Below, piece after piece: positions 13,201-28,200 of a DNA stretch of 64,000 nucleotides; the stretch's first letter is position 1; each line of letters opens with the position of its first letter. The notes under the pieces are model-generated. The model was not told the origin of the DNA, made no database searches, and saw only the letters and a list, made by a program, of their open reading frames with translations. The stretch is from Apricaphanius iberus (taxonomy: Eukaryota > Chordata > Actinopteri > Cyprinodontiformes > Aphaniidae). The stretch lies in assembly GCA_028564705.1 (NCBI GenBank), contig JAPXFQ010001339.1, forward strand, positions 1,018,712 to 1,082,711, in the 5' to 3' direction. The position numbers were made by a program, and so were the translations under genes.

Positions 13201-16200
13201 CAGTCTCTCTTTAATCGCTTGGAACTAGCCAAGAGGTAAAAATGTATTTATGGCGAAACTTTTTAGCATTTTGAGGGGAAATCAATGTTTTAATAGCGGG
13301 GGTGTTCCGTGCGCTTTGTCCATCCGGGTTCTTGTAGAAGTAAAGACGTCATCTAATATGGCTTTCCCCTGAAAAGAGGACCCGCGCCTATGTATTTAAA
13401 ACTGATTTTTAAAGTCATATTTTACAATATCGCCAATATTTTGCAGTTAATGTGCTTTACGTAATTATTATTACATAATATTTTTAATGGCTATTTTCAA
13501 AGATGTACTGCAAAAACTACATACTGTCACTTTAAGTCAAAACTAAAACTGATGAACATTTTAAAACTATTTTAACCCCGGTACTCGATATCAGTTAAAT
13601 TCTCGTATACTGGTAAATACACTTATCGTTTGAAAATAAAGTTGCATCATTGTATCCCTAGTTTTGACGTTTTAAAGGAACATTTAAAACCTGTTAGAAT
13701 GCTACATTATATTGGGGGGAAAAACGATAAATATTTAAAGTTATGACATCAGCAGTGCCATTAAAGGCACAGTGTGTAATTTTCGGCCAGTAGGGGGCAG
13801 TGCATACCTAAATTATCACAAGCATGCGGTATCTGTATCTTCGAGTAAGAAACTCAACAACGGAGGTCCAACTAGTGCTGTTTTCAAACGCTCAATTCCC
13901 TGAGAATGATTTATTTGCAGCAACATGACGAGCACATCAGTCTCTCTTTAATCGCTTGGAACTAGCCAAGAGGTAAAAATGTATTTATGGCGAAACTTTT
14001 TAGCATTTTGAGGGGAAATCAATGTTTTAATAGCGGGGGTGTTCCGTGCGCTTTGTCCATCCGGGTTCTTGTAGAAGTAAAGACGTCATCTAATATGGCT
14101 TTCCCCTGAAAAGAGGACCCGCGCCTATGTATTTAAAACTGATTTTTAAAGTCATATTTTACAATATCGCCAATATTTTGCAGTTAATGTGCTTTACGTA
14201 ATTATTATTACATAATATTTTTAATGGCTATTTTCAAAGATGTACTGCAAAAACTACATACTGTCACTTTAAGTCAAAACTAAAACTGATGAACATTTTA
14301 AAACTATTTTAACCCCGGTACTCGATATCAGTTAAATTCTCGTATACTGGTAAATACACTTATCGTTTGAAAATAAAGTTGCATCATTGTATCCCTAGTT
14401 TTGACGTTTTAAAGGAACATTTAAAACCTGTTAGAATGCTACATTATATTGGGGGGAAACGATAAATATTTAAAGTTATGACATCAGCAGTGCCATTAAA
14501 GGCACAGTGTGTAATTTTCGGCCAGTAGGGGGCAGTGCATACCTAAATTATCACAAGCATGCGGTATCTGTATCTTCGAGTAAGAAACTCAACAACGGAG
14601 GTCCAACTAGTGCTGTTATCAAACGCTCAATTCCCTGAGAATGATTTATTTGCAGCAACATGACGAGCACATCAGTCTCTCTTTAATCGCTTGGAACTAG
14701 CCAAGAGGTAAAAATGTATTTATGGCGAAACTTTTTAGCATTTTGAGGGGAAATCAATGTTTTAATAGCGGGGGTGTTCCGTGCGCTTTGTCCATCCGGG
14801 TTCTTGTAGAAGTAAAGACGTCATCTAATATGGCTTTCCCCTGAAAAGAGGACCCGCGCCTATGTATTATAAAACTGATTTTTAAAGTCATATTTTACAA
14901 TATCGCCAATATTTTGCAGTTAATGTGCTTTACGTAATTATTATTACATAATATTTTTAATGGCTATTTTCAAAGATGTACTGCAAAAACTACATACTGT
15001 CACTTTAAGTCAAAACTAAAACTGATGAACATTTTAAAACTATTTTAACCCCGGTACTCGATATCAGTTAAATTCTCGTATACTGGTAAATACACTTATC
15101 GTTTGAAAATAAAGTTGCATCATTGTATCCCTAGTTTTGACGTTTTAAAGGAACATTTAAAACCTGTTAGAATGCTACATTATATTGGGGGGGAAACGAT
15201 AATTTTAAAGCTATGACACCAGCAGTGCCATTAACGTCTATTTCAGGAATTGTTGCAGAAAAACTTTTTTAAAAACCTCATAAAATGTCCATTTAAATAT
15301 ACATTTTTATTCTGTGATGAATATGAGCTGAATTCTCTCCAAAATGAGCCGACCCAGACCGCCTCTCTTCATCCTCCTGCTAACCAGAGATTCTTGGAAA
15401 TGATTTGCTGTCGTTGTTCTCTTGGCTCAGACGTTTTCCAGCTGGTCGCCGTCCGTCTCCCTCAGAGCGCCGATCAGCTGCTGGAGACCAAGGAGCTCTC
15501 CTCGGTGCTGGGAGACGTCAGCTCCAACCCGGCGGCTGTCGCCTTCGGCAGAGCGGTACGTCCCCGCCGCTGCTTCGTTTCTTCCTGCGCCTGTTGTTCA
15601 CGCTCTGATCAGCTCTCCCCTCCTCACAGGGAGAATATCTGGCATCGGCTAAAGGTTTGCAGCTGGAGATCTTCTTCTTCAAGAAGCAGAAGTCCTACAG
15701 GTTCGTTTATTGTGCCGAAACGAACCGGCTGTTTGTGTCCAAGCTCCAGGAAGCTTTTTGAGGTCTCGGTAACTCTGTCGGTTTTGTTTCTGGACAGATT
15801 CTCTCTGAAAGAGGACAACAAGAACGGTGGCAGGAACACGTTTACGTGCGTCGCCTGTCACCCGAAGGACGACTGTGTCGCCACGGGACACGAAGACGGC
15901 AAAATCCGCCTCTGGTGAGTAAAGTCGGCCGCTTCGCCTGCTCTCTGAGGAGCTGCTGCTCACCAAACGTTCCTCTCCACCCTGTCAGGAGAAACTTCAA
16001 CCACAAGAGGGACTACACCTACTCCACCCTGCACTGGCACCACAGCGCCGTGAGCGCGCTCCGCTTCACGCCCGAAGGTATCGCCGCACCGCCGTTTTCC
16101 TGCCGCTGCGTGTCGCTTTCCCCCACCCCACATGTTGCTGCTTTTCTATTCAGGCACCAACCTGCTGAGCGGAGGCGTGGAGTCGGTTCTGGTCCAGTGG

Positions 16201-19200
16201 AGGTACCGGCATGAGAGCCAGCGGGACTTCCTGCCCCGCCTCGGGGCCGCTATCACGCACGTCGCCGTCTCACCAGACGGGGCGCTGTTCTGCACATCCC
16301 ACAGCGACAACAGTGAGCAGCTGGAACATCAGACTCATTCGTGTTGAACAGAATAACTGACGAAAAGAAAGTACACCCCACTCAAACGTGGTTTTTAAGG
16401 ATCAGACCACTAAAGCCCACTTTATGCTTCTAAGATCCAACGAAGAGGATCGTACATAAAACCCAGGGTGTACTTTCTTTCATAATGACCCTATTGAGAG
16501 TTTTTTTTGTGTAAAATTAGTGTTGGAATGTTTCTGTGATTTGGGGATTTTATTTGTATTCTGAGCCAACAAAGTATTATGGAGGGTTTTTTTTGTTGTC
16601 AGCTGAACGTTTTTTATATTTTTTTCCTGTTTCTCTTGTTTAGAAATCACAATCATCCAGAGTAATGTGAAAGTATCATCCATCATTCAGGGTCTGGTCA
16701 AAGGTAAGTTCAGACTGCTGTCATAAACGTGCCTTAAAACATTTAACACCTCAACATTCCTTCAGTTTCTGCCCAAAATATTTTAAAAACGCGTACCCAA
16801 ATTAAAATTAAAGCCGGCCTTGAACCGTTTGGAGTAGAGAAATGGCTCAGGTCTCGTTGGAAAGGAAAATATTTCACAGAACAATGAAAATATGTCAATA
16901 TAAGTGCAATTGTTGTCCACTTATATATTTTTTAATACAGAGGAAAAGATCAAAGTTTGTGTTCACTTATTAAAACATATAAAATATATGCTCAAAAAAT
17001 AGTTTAACAATTGTGTGGTGACCCTAAAAAAGTCTGGTTTGTTCCCTTTATCCACACAAAAAATGACAGCAATATAACAAAAATTAGCATTTTAAATCAT
17101 ATATAATTAAGTACCATAAACTAAAGGTTCAATCTGAGCCAAATCTGCTATTTCCTTCTAATAATAAACCTCCCAAAATCACCACCGTCTTCACTCAAAG
17201 CTCCACGGCTTCCACCATGTTTTATAATAACAATAAGGTGTGTTTTGACCCAGCACTCAAAGGGTTACTTACTGTGCGTAACGCTGCGTAATCCATTCCT
17301 TTCTTTATTTGGATACGCTTCTTTACACGGGCCGTTTCCTAAGGCAAAGATAAAGTCCAACCCCTCCAGTGACCTATTGCCGTTTTTCAGCATTCCATCG
17401 GCTATTTGATGCTTCAATCACCATTATTCTTAGCTGCGACAGGGTTGAAGCACGTAGGAGAGAATAGGGACGGTATTTTTCAGCTATCAGCCAATAGCTG
17501 GTGATTTAGCGACATAATACCAGGGTAACCTGTCAGCTATTGGATCAAGTAAGTTATGAGTCATAAGCTAAGCCCTTCAGGCATGCTCAGTGTGATTTGT
17601 AGCAGGAAATCCACATGATATAAGAATCTGTGATTAAAAAAAAGAGAAACGTAATGCTGGGGAGGGAAAGTTGTTGGATTTTCAGAGCAGATAATATTAG
17701 ACTGTGGATGTAGGACTTGTTGTGGGGCAACAATGTTATTGGAGAAAATCAAATGCACCCTTATGGATGTAAAAACAGTGTTTGTTCAGGTTGGATCAGA
17801 TTTGTGAGACACAGCAGGCTGCAAAATGTGAGTTGTGCATAATTCTTCTTCTAGGAGGGAATGGGGGGGTGACAAAATCAACTGCTGTGTTCACACTTTG
17901 TTTCCTTTATTGGCATTTATGGTTAAAAAAACAATACTATTAGCTTTCCAATTAAATAAAACTTATAAAGTCGTGGAAATTATAAATCAGAATATCATGG
18001 ATTAAAAAGTAAAAATGGCGGATGGGCCCGCCGGTGGGCCGTCGGAACGTTAAGGGTTTTAAACATGCTTTATACTGCTTTCCCTGAACTTCTCATCAGA
18101 ATTGCTATTGATCCCAGTTATCAATCATTGCATCAAGTTCAGTTTATTATTCTGATTGGTTCAAAAGTTTCTGTCTCATGAAACCCAGCAGGTTGTATTG
18201 AATCGCTGACTTTGCAGCATTCCTGCACGAACGAGTAGTCAGGAAAACTCTTTCAACAGGACGAAACCTCTAGGAGAACCAGAATCCGTCTTGATGGGAA
18301 CATCTGCTGCTTCGATGTTAAAGAAACGTTTAAAAAAAAAAAATCGATTCAGTAATTCAGCGAAACGCAGCTTAACAGATCTGCTCTGGTTTAAATCTAG
18401 TCTGAGAGACGGGGTTAAACAGACAGTGAGAGACTCGCTCCATCACTTCCCTCCACCGCAGTAGAAAAACATCTTTTATGTACAAATTTAAGGCGATGTT
18501 TGCATAATAAAGCCCAGATCTGCAGGTTATCAGGAAATCATGCCTGATTTCAGTCTGGATATGTGGATGGGACGCTCCATCTTGGTTCAGCAGCTGCAGG
18601 GAAGACATTTTACTGATGTTTGTGCAGCACTTTGTAATACTGGAGACATCTTTGGTTTTTTTGAGGATAGAATTGGGTTTAAAAAGCAGCCAAAGCCCAG
18701 AGAGGTTCTGATAACGTAATGAGATGAACTCTGCCGCCTTCATCCGTCCCTCCTTAGGTGTAGACGTCCGGACGGACCTGATGGTGGACCCACGCAGCAA
18801 AGCTCTGGTGCTGAACGGAAAACCGGGACACCTCCAGTTCTATTCCCTCCAAAGAGACCAACTTCTGTTCAACGTGAGACTCTGCAGCCGAACTCCGTGC
18901 CGAATCTGAAAGCATCTGAAGAGCGTCTGAAGTTTTTTGTTCGTTTCTGTCCCACAGCTGGACATCGTGCAGCAGGAGTACATCCACGAGTCGGGCCTGG
19001 AGCAGTTCGAGGTGGTCGGGGCGGCGTTCGACGGTTCTGGCAGCTGGTTGGCCACGGTGGAAGAAAGAAAACAGGACGCCGCAGAGGTGGAGGTTAACCT
19101 CAAGCTGTGGGCGTTCGACGAGCAGACGCAGAGGTGCGGGTGTCCTCCCTCCTTTTACCAAACGAACCTTTTACGAACCTCTGTGCTAATGTTTCCGTTG

Positions 19201-22200
19201 TCCTTGATCCGCACCCACACCACCTCGCTGACTGCAGCTTTGCACTGAACACGACCGTCTCGGCCCCCCACGAGGCCCGGATTACGGACATGTGCTTCAG
19301 CCAGGCGGCCGGCAGCCGGACCACCGTGCTGGTCTCCTGCAGCAGAGACGGACACTTCAAAGCCTGGCAGCTGGCGCCGCCGGCCCACACAGACGGTGAG
19401 AAACAAAGTCGTCCTCCGTCTGCTGATGTTAATCCGTCAGAAACGTTGGATTTCTGCTCAGGTTTAATTCCTGCAGATTTAGCCAGCGAATGCGGACCTG
19501 GAACCAATCCGTGTTGTCAGCCCGATAATCAGACTCTCCCGTTGCTTCCTCACTGTGCCGCCAGACGGGGGTCCTTCCTGGTCATGTGACTTCGTCGGCG
19601 CCTATCACGGCCTGGCGCCCGGACGCTGCTGCTTCTCAGCCGACGGCTCGCTGCTGGCCGTAAGCTTCCAGGAGGTGGTGACCGTCTGGAACCCGAGCTC
19701 CTGGGAGCTCCTGGTGACTCTGTCGCAGCCGCCGGGAGACATCAGGTACACAAACACACACGTCTGCATTTCCACCCGTATTACCAGCCAACCAAGCAAG
19801 CTTTATTCATATAGCACATTTGACAACGGCACGGAGGCCGACCAAAGTGCTTTGCATGATACGAGCATAACAAAAAAAGCCTACAAGAAAAGTAGTTTAG
19901 AAATATGAACAAGATTAGATTAAAACACAGAGTCAGACATTTTCACGCAGTGTTAAAAGCCAAAGTATAACTGACTTTGGGGACAATTTAACCCCAGTTT
20001 ATGCTTCTCCGGCCGTAAATCTGCACTCAGACGGTTTTAGTTTACGGTTCTCCGTTCTTTTTCTTTCTCTCCACTGAATTGTTTTTTTAACGTTGCTCGA
20101 CCAGGACAGCAGGGGGCGTCTCTGCCTACTATCACAGCATCGTTTCAGTTTTTTCTAGGCTTGTGAACATATTTCTCTGTAAAGCAGCAATAAACCACAG
20201 AAAGTAAGTTTTTTTTTTTTTAAAGCTGTAAAGCATTTTACTAGAAATGCAGCTCATTGAATCCTCTAGAAACACATTGAAACAAACAGCAGCCTTTTAG
20301 TTGTTTCTCTACACCTTCTTGTGTTCCAAATCACCAAATCAACAGATTAGATAAATTATCCTTTAGTGGCCAAATGCTGCATTAACTACCGAATACAGCG
20401 ACTATAGAGCCGTCTGCTGGTGAAGCGATCTCTGGCTGTTACTGAAACTGACCAATCAGATGCTGACGCTCTTCGTTAAAAAAATGGGGCTTTAGTCCTT
20501 CCGTCGTTGCGTAGAGTACAGAGAGCCACTGCGTCGACGAATGACGGCCCCTTGCGTCAAAACGGAGAAGCACAAACTGGGCTTAACTTTTAATAACCAA
20601 ACCTGGTTAAATAAAGCCGTTTTGGGGCAGATAATTCTTTATTACAGACAGAAAATCTCCCATTATATGGATATACGTTGATAAGACTGGATAGACACGT
20701 CTCCTGAAGGACTCCAAGTGGCTCCTAACTTGTCTGGGTGAATAAATGAACCTAATATTTGCTAAAAATAACGTCCAGGTTAAAAAAAACAACAACAACC
20801 TTCTCCTTTAAGAAGTGAAATGAATCTACTTTATGAAAGGTTGATAGTTATTACGCTATTTTTCCTCTCAGTTTGAGTCCAGGAAAACATCCTGGATAAG
20901 GAGACATGAACTTCTGAGCTGTGAACTTTTCTTAAAAATACCTAAATCTCCACTTTCTTTATCCCAAAGTCCAGAGCTCTGGAGGTTTTAAGATCCGTTT
21001 GTGTTTCCAGCAGAACAGGTCCTCATTGTGAGACTAGCCCGACCAAAAGTCTGGCTGCTCTGTTCCTCCTGAAGTGTTGGCAGCTGTTCGTCGGCTCACA
21101 CGGAGCAGTCGGGTCAGCGAGGACACCAGAACCTCCGCCGCCAGGTTCTGCTCAGCTTACTCTCCATGAAACTCCGTCCAGCGTTTTAGCAACTTTACAG
21201 AAAACACACGGGGGGTGGGGGGGTGGGTTGCTGAGGCAGGAGCGGCGTCTGAAAACGTTTGGAATGACGTTTGTTGGAGGGAATGTTTCAGACGCTCTGA
21301 GCTCGTTTCCAGCGGAGCATCTGGAACAGGAAGAAGTTGGTTTTCAGCTGTTGTTACAGCTGTGAGGTGCCTCTCTTATATAACCGCTGCCTATAGGCGT
21401 CGGGGTCGCTTCTCCGCGCAGTGCAGACCCGCTCCGCGTTAGCGCAGCAACACCAGGGCGCAAAGACATCGGCAAGGACCTCAGGGAAGCCTGGGAAGGG
21501 TCAAAGGTCATCTCCGGGCCACCTGAAGTCCACCTTCCTCCAGAGAGGAGAACATCTCAGCAGCTGAGTGGACGTCCAGCAGATTCATCCCAAAATCAGA
21601 GCGGGAAGCTCAGAGAAACTGCAAAAAGTGTCCATCTAGCAAAGTCCAACAATCTTGTTTTCAGCTAAAAAGTAGTTTTGATTTTGTTTTAGGTTTATAT
21701 GCTAAGAAAGAGCAGAAACTCTTAGATTATTCATCTTTTTTATACTTGATTATTATTATTCTTATAGTGTAAAGCTTCTTAAATTAAGTGAAATAATCTC
21801 CAAAACGTAGTGAGAATATTCTCCAAACATTACAAATAATCTAACACGTTCTGCTTCTGCTTAGTTTGTAAATCTCAGAACAAGATCAAAAATACTTTTT
21901 TAGCAAGAAACAAGACTGTTGGACTTTGTTAGATCGACGTTTTTTGCCAAGGCAGTTTTATTTCTGTAGAACACTTTCAACACCAGGAAATTCAAGGTGC
22001 TTCACACGATTCAGTGGTGAAGAAACCAAGTATATGATAAAAGTGGGATCATTACTAAAAGAAAAACATTCAGTAATTAAGGCATTAAAGAACATTTCTG
22101 TAAACTTATAAAAATAAAAACGGATAAAACAAGAATAAATTAATGATAACTTTTAGCGATAACAGTAATTGAAAAGAAAACAATGTAGCAGAAAAGAACA

Positions 22201-25200
22201 TTTATAAATTACTAAATGTTTTCTAATTTTAATTGTCATAATTTTACATAAATATTATTTTATAAATGCTCTTTTCTGCCTCATTTACTAAATATCTTTT
22301 CAATTACTGTTATTGCAAAAACTTCTTGATTTATCCTCGTGTTTTACATGTTTTTATTTTTATAATTTTACATAAATTTTCTTTGACTAAAGCAATATCA
22401 GTGTTTTTAAAAGGAATTAAAGCAAAAGTCGTATCAGTTACTTCTAAACGAGTCTGAATAAATGAGTTTTACTTTTAGATTTAAAGGAGTTCAGTGTCTC
22501 TGCAGCTTTGCATTCATCCAGCAGTTTGTTCCAGATATGAGGAGCATAGAAACTAAAAGCTGCTTCTCCATGTTTGGTTCTGGTTCTGGTGACAATCAGT
22601 AAACTAGAGCTGGAGGACCTGATTGATCAAGTTTTGCAGTGCAGAAATCCCAGAGCTCCATCTCAGGCTCTACAGGCCTCAGTTAGGAGGTCAAAGGTCA
22701 AAGGTTGTGCGTTAAATAGATGGTTAATGAAATATATTTGACCTCTGCTGAGTCATTCCTGCTGAAGGAGGTTCTGGTCGCCTTATTCTTTGCTTAAAGC
22801 TGAAAGTTTTGCTGCGTTTTTCTTGAATTCCTGTTTTCTTGCTGCCTCAAAGAGAAGATGAAGACGAATGGTTTGTTTTCTCCTCCATCAGGGATTTGTG
22901 TTTCGGCCGTCTGAGCTGCTCCAAGTATCTCCTGGGAACCACCAGCAGGAAGCTGCTCTGCTGCTGGAACCTCCTCACCTGCTCCTGTAAGACCTGCAGC
23001 AGCTTCGTCTGTAACTTCTGGCTTCCTGGATGAAGGTTTGGACTGATCCTGTTCCTGGTTTCTGTCTCGCAGTGGAGTGGAGCACGTCCATGGAGGTCAG
23101 CCTGCTGCTGGCCGACCCGCTCTCTGACAACATGGCCGCCTTCTGCCACCAGGACGGATCCAGCGACCGTACGTATTTCTGGCCGCTTTAGCTCCAGCAC
23201 TGCTCCCAGAAAACCGAATTCTTTACATCCCTGCTACAACTAACACTAACATTTCTGCTGCTGGAATTTGCACATAAGTTACACATAACTATTGGAAATA
23301 ATATGCTTACTTTTCTTTAATTATGCAAGTACGTTCGCTATATATTTCTAAATATTCCTTATTTCAAAGTTCCAATCTGAGTATACAACTTTGGCCATCT
23401 TTTTATTTTTAATGGCAGCTACTTTGGTTTTTGTAAACTGGAACTTATTTTTAGCAAATATTACGTTAATTTACTCACCCAGACAAGTTAGGAGCCGCTT
23501 GGAGTCCTTCAGGAGAAGTTTCTATCCAGTCTGATCATCTTATATCCATATGATAGGAGCCAATCAGGGCAGGAGATTTTCTGTCTGTAATAATAATCTA
23601 TCTGCCCCATAACTCCTTCATTTAACCAGGTTTAGTTATTAATAGTTAGTGATATTAACCTGTGAGTTCAGAACGTATCAGAGATGCTAAGCTATTAGCT
23701 TCTGGGGGTTTTACAGGCTTTTAATCCATCTGACTCCAATTTACACCAACCTATGATTTCAATGACGTTAGCAGCCGTCCTCCATTCCAGCTGTAGTCTG
23801 TGTAGGATGCAGAAATAGAGCCAGTAGAAGCTGAACTTAGTCCTGTTGGTCATTCAGTTAGTGTAATATGGAAACCTGCAAACATGAACCATGATGTCTG
23901 CAGTAGTTCTGTCTAACCGACCGCCGTGGAGCAGAGAGAGAAAGTCCTGATCAGATAAAGCTGGATAGTGTAGATGGATTATGGGGAGACTAATGGTGCG
24001 TTCAGACCGCAGGCTTCGTCAGCATCAAGAAACGCTCATAAAGCGACTAGTTAGACGCATAAACACAGAAGATACATATATAAGCTAAAGCTAGCAAAGC
24101 TCGTAGGCGGGCCTTTCTCTGCTGGATGTTTTAAACTCGCGGATTGTGGTTGGCTAGGCAGCGTCACTACAGTGAGACGCTCTGATTGGTTGCCGTGCTG
24201 CGTCAACACCTTTAGGACCGTCAAAAGTTCAACTAGCTGAACTTCTGCGTTGCTAGCGTTATGAGCTTTGAAGCTTGAAACGCAAGAAAAGCTTGAAAAG
24301 TTGACGTAGCCAAAGCTCACAAAGCGCCGCAGAGACTGAGACGCTCCTCCATAGGCCTCAACCGTAGACTTAGCGTGTAATCTGATGACGCTGACAAGGC
24401 TCCTCCCCTTCCGGTCGGCCCTCAAACCGATAAAATAATGAATGGAAGTCAATGGAGCGATAAAAGTTATTTTCTGGTCCGCTTTTTCTTACGTCCTGAA
24501 TCACACATATGTTTTACTTCGATTTAAATGATAACTAATGATGTACGTTTCTAATGTGTTTGTCCAGTGATTTAGGATTAATTTGATTGTAGAAATTCGC
24601 ATTTAAATGGCCTACAAATCAGAGGTCAGAAGTCGCAATATATGACGCTATTTGGCTAATGGTAGCTAGCACTAGCTATAGCACGTAAAACCTTCACCTA
24701 GAGCTTGTAGAGCTTCTCCTCCATGCTGGCTCTCACTCCACCGACTGCTTTATCCCCAACATAGCTGCTACTTTCCACATGGTCAGATTTATAGAGGATT
24801 TCTCCGTGTTTAATGCTCCTTTATTCGTCCTGGAGGCTACGACCATCGTTCTCCTTCTTCTTCTGCAGTTGTAGTCCGCTAAACGTTTTCACACAAAACC
24901 TAAAGTACCTTTTGCCTGTCGGAAATCAGCGTTTTCAACAAAATTAGTTTTTAAAATTCACAGACATCATGTGTTGGATCCACTTTTATCCATAACTTTT
25001 ATCGCTCCATTGACTCATTAATTTTGTTTGGCAGTAGGGACCCACTGACAGGAAGTAGAAGGGCGGGGCTTAGGCTCCCCGTAGCATCTAAATCGCCCTG
25101 GAACAGGACAAGTAAACTGTTCGGAGACGTTCTGAACACACAGGGGAATAGTGCTGACGATTAGTAACAAACGCGGTTAATGAAGGAGTTTTGGGGCAGA

Positions 25201-28200
25201 TAACTGTGGTTCGGGGGTCAGACTCTGCAGCGGTTACCTGATGCCTTTTCACACTCCCATGTGGTTTAACCCTGAGTTAGAAGCATCTCTGATGTTTTAC
25301 CTCCAGCTGCTGCTCAGATGTTTCGACCTTTAGGTCTGGGAAAAGTGGATTTAGTTGATGTGATAGAGATGCAGGATTGTAGGGAGTTGAACAGAAGTAG
25401 AGAAACGACGTCATATATATAATATCGGATACTTAGTTTAGACTCTGAATCCCTGGAGATAAATGGAAGAAGCAGAACCAGATTTCCTCAGCAAGTTTAT
25501 GTCTATATTTCGTGTTTTCCAGTGTTTGTCTTCAAACCCAGCGAGCCTCGGCCGCCGTTTTCCCAGAAGGCCGTGTGCTCGGGGCGGGTGACCCGTGCCG
25601 TCTTCGCCCCGAGGGAGGCGATGCTGGAGAGCTGCGAGGAGAGCAGCCAGTGGCTGAACCGCTCCCGGCTTTACTTCCTGTCGCCGTTTATGGTAAACGT
25701 CTCCGGGAGAAAACTCTGTAACCAGGACGAGAATCGTTTCATCCTCATGTGTCGTTGCCTCTCCCCCGCAGGACCTCCTGACGTTCAGCAGCAGAGCAGA
25801 GGAGGAGCGGCTGATGGCTTCCAGCAAGCAGGTGAGCTTCACCTGGAAAAATCTCCATCAGCCGCAGGGAGCATCTACTGAAAATACGGCCTGTTTTTAA
25901 AACGAATGCCGTCAAACCGCGACTCTAAGCAAACGGCACAACCTGAACGACAAAGACACACAAACCTTTTTTTTGCCTGCTGTAAACGCAACTAAATGAT
26001 AAGCTACACATAAATATTCATTCATCACCGCTGTGTGAACCGGTCGGCCACGTTTCTAACACGACCAACGAGGCCAGAGTGATATGACCTCAAAGCTATT
26101 TAGCGATATAATCTAAAGCATTTTTGCTGTAACAATATATCCTTTAATTTTGGTCAGAAATGCCAAAATGACTGCTTATGAGGGTTCTCTTTCTAGACAT
26201 GTCGCAGCAGAACAACGTCAAAAAGGTTTGAAATGCCATTTAAATAACAATTGTGTAAAATGCTATAAAAAAAATTTAATTAAACATAAAAAAGAGGAAA
26301 TTATTAAAGGAACTATACTGTGTTATTTTACGGCTTTCAACTTCTAGGATTCATTTGTATATGATAAAATGTTACCTTAGGTGTTATAGAGGATTGATTT
26401 GTCCTAAAATTTAACTTGTATCCTGTAGTTAATGTTGGAATACGAAGTGAAACGGATCGTTTCTCTACAAACCCACCTCCTGAACCCCACCCCACCCCCC
26501 CACCCCGCTCCCCTCCTCTCCCGTGCAGAGCCGCTCTGACTAAGAAAAATAGCTGAGCCTCATCTCAAACAGCAGTCCGAATTTAAGTGCACCAAATGTC
26601 ACATTGAAACTGTTACATTAAGGGCTCGGACGTTTATTTATTAATTACTTTTTTTGTTATAAACTGAGTCAATAAAGCTTATTTCAGTTGCTAAATCTCC
26701 AGGCTTTAGACAGAGCCCAAACCAACGTAGCTGAGTCCAGTAAGCAAATCTTTCCAGCCCAGTATATAAAAAGCCGTGGGTTTTGTTTGCTCCCGTTTAC
26801 TGAACATCCTGAGATGCTACAGATCAATTACTTAACCACACAATGCTGTTATAAGATCACATAAGCAGCTTGATAAATGGCTAACCCACATTAGCATGTA
26901 GCCACTTCTGTCCATCAGGCATCTTTGATCTTTGATCCAGCTGCTGTTCTTTAGAAATGTAGAATAAAATCCTGTAATCCATGCAGCCAAACAGCCGTTT
27001 TCACAGAGAAAGTAAAAAATCCAACAAAAAAGGGTTTTAAGCTGCCAAAAACCGAAGCAGCTATGAGCTTTGAGAAGGAGGAGGGTGTGTTCTACCAGAG
27101 GTAAGCCGCTCTGCCAACTTTCAACCAGTGATGTCACAAGTTGAACACTCAGTCGTTTTCTAGGAGAGGGAGGGGCAGCTGCTCAAAGAGCAGAATTCAG
27201 GAGGAATAAGCAGACTTTAAGACAAAAACCACTTTGGTGGGTTTTTCTTGTTTGTTGATTTTTTAAAAATCCAACAAGAAAAAGTGTTTTAAGCTGCTAA
27301 AAACCGAAGCAGCTATGAGCCTTGAGAAGGAGCAGGATTCAGGAGGATTACTCAGACATGGGGGTTTTTATGAGAAAGTTGCATTACCAAATGGTTGAAA
27401 ACTCCAAAAACCTGATTTTGCAGGATATAGGCCCTTTAAAATAAAATAAAATATAAATATTATGGAAATAAAGTTAAAATGTTCTACTTTTCCTGTTACT
27501 TATTTCTATATTTAATATCGCACTAAAAGAAACCTGCATCCATCCTTCATCCATTTTCTGAACCGCTTAGTCCTCCAGGGGTCGGGGGGGTGGGGGGGGG
27601 CTGGTTCCAACGGGCGAGAGGCGGGGTTACACCCTGGACAGGTCGGCAGTCCATCACCGGGACACATAGAGACAGACAGGACAAACAACCATGCACGCAC
27701 TCACCTACGGACAATTTAAAAATGCTTCAAGTTCAACAGGTTTGTCGCATGTTAAATAAAAACTCTAAAAACTTTAAATATATAATATGAAGACCAACAG
27801 TGAACATCAGCGTCCTTGTGTACAAAGTATGTAGGCACAGCTTGATGACATCATCAAGATGCATAACCACGGTGCAAAGTCTATCCGTGGGTAAATCGAT
27901 ATGATTTCTACCTTTTTATATTTCCCACTACTACGACCAAAGTCTTTTTGGCTAACAGAACTCAAGGAATTGTTCTTCCCTGCAATGTTTCTCCTTGAAA
28001 AGTTTGTTTGTTTCACGGCTTCCTATTTTTCACTGTGAATAATTTATCTGACCCTGAAAAAAAAAACGGCATTAGGACCCTGAGGATTGGCTCACAGCCT
28101 GTAGACACAAGGCTGAGAAGTTACAGTATCCATGTTGGTCAGGGCAAAACCCAACTTCGTCGGTATCACATAAATCTAGAGAGAAAAAATTATAAGAACA

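Larger units (their letters stand above)
12807..15234 (+). repeat. 737-bp tandem array of spacer and MITE (four spacers, three MITEs)
   Basis: Identical landmarks recur at 12904, 13641, 14378 and 15114 (GTTGCATCATTG), giving steps of 737, 737 and 736 bp. Each period is a 233-bp spacer plus a 504-bp MITE flanked by TTAA. The copies are nearly identical, so the expansion is recent. The left end is more diverged and the right end stops at a TTAA (15231-15234). Confidence 0.95.

Noticed and set aside
15250..15918. A 222-codon open frame on the plus strand
   Set aside because: It reads through WDR75 exons 5-7 and their introns; only short parts are in the true frame and real splice sites interrupt it.
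18372..18800. 142-codon minus-strand frame in WDR75 intron 10
   Set aside because: No recognisable domain, no splice context and it overlaps a true WDR75 exon on the other strand.
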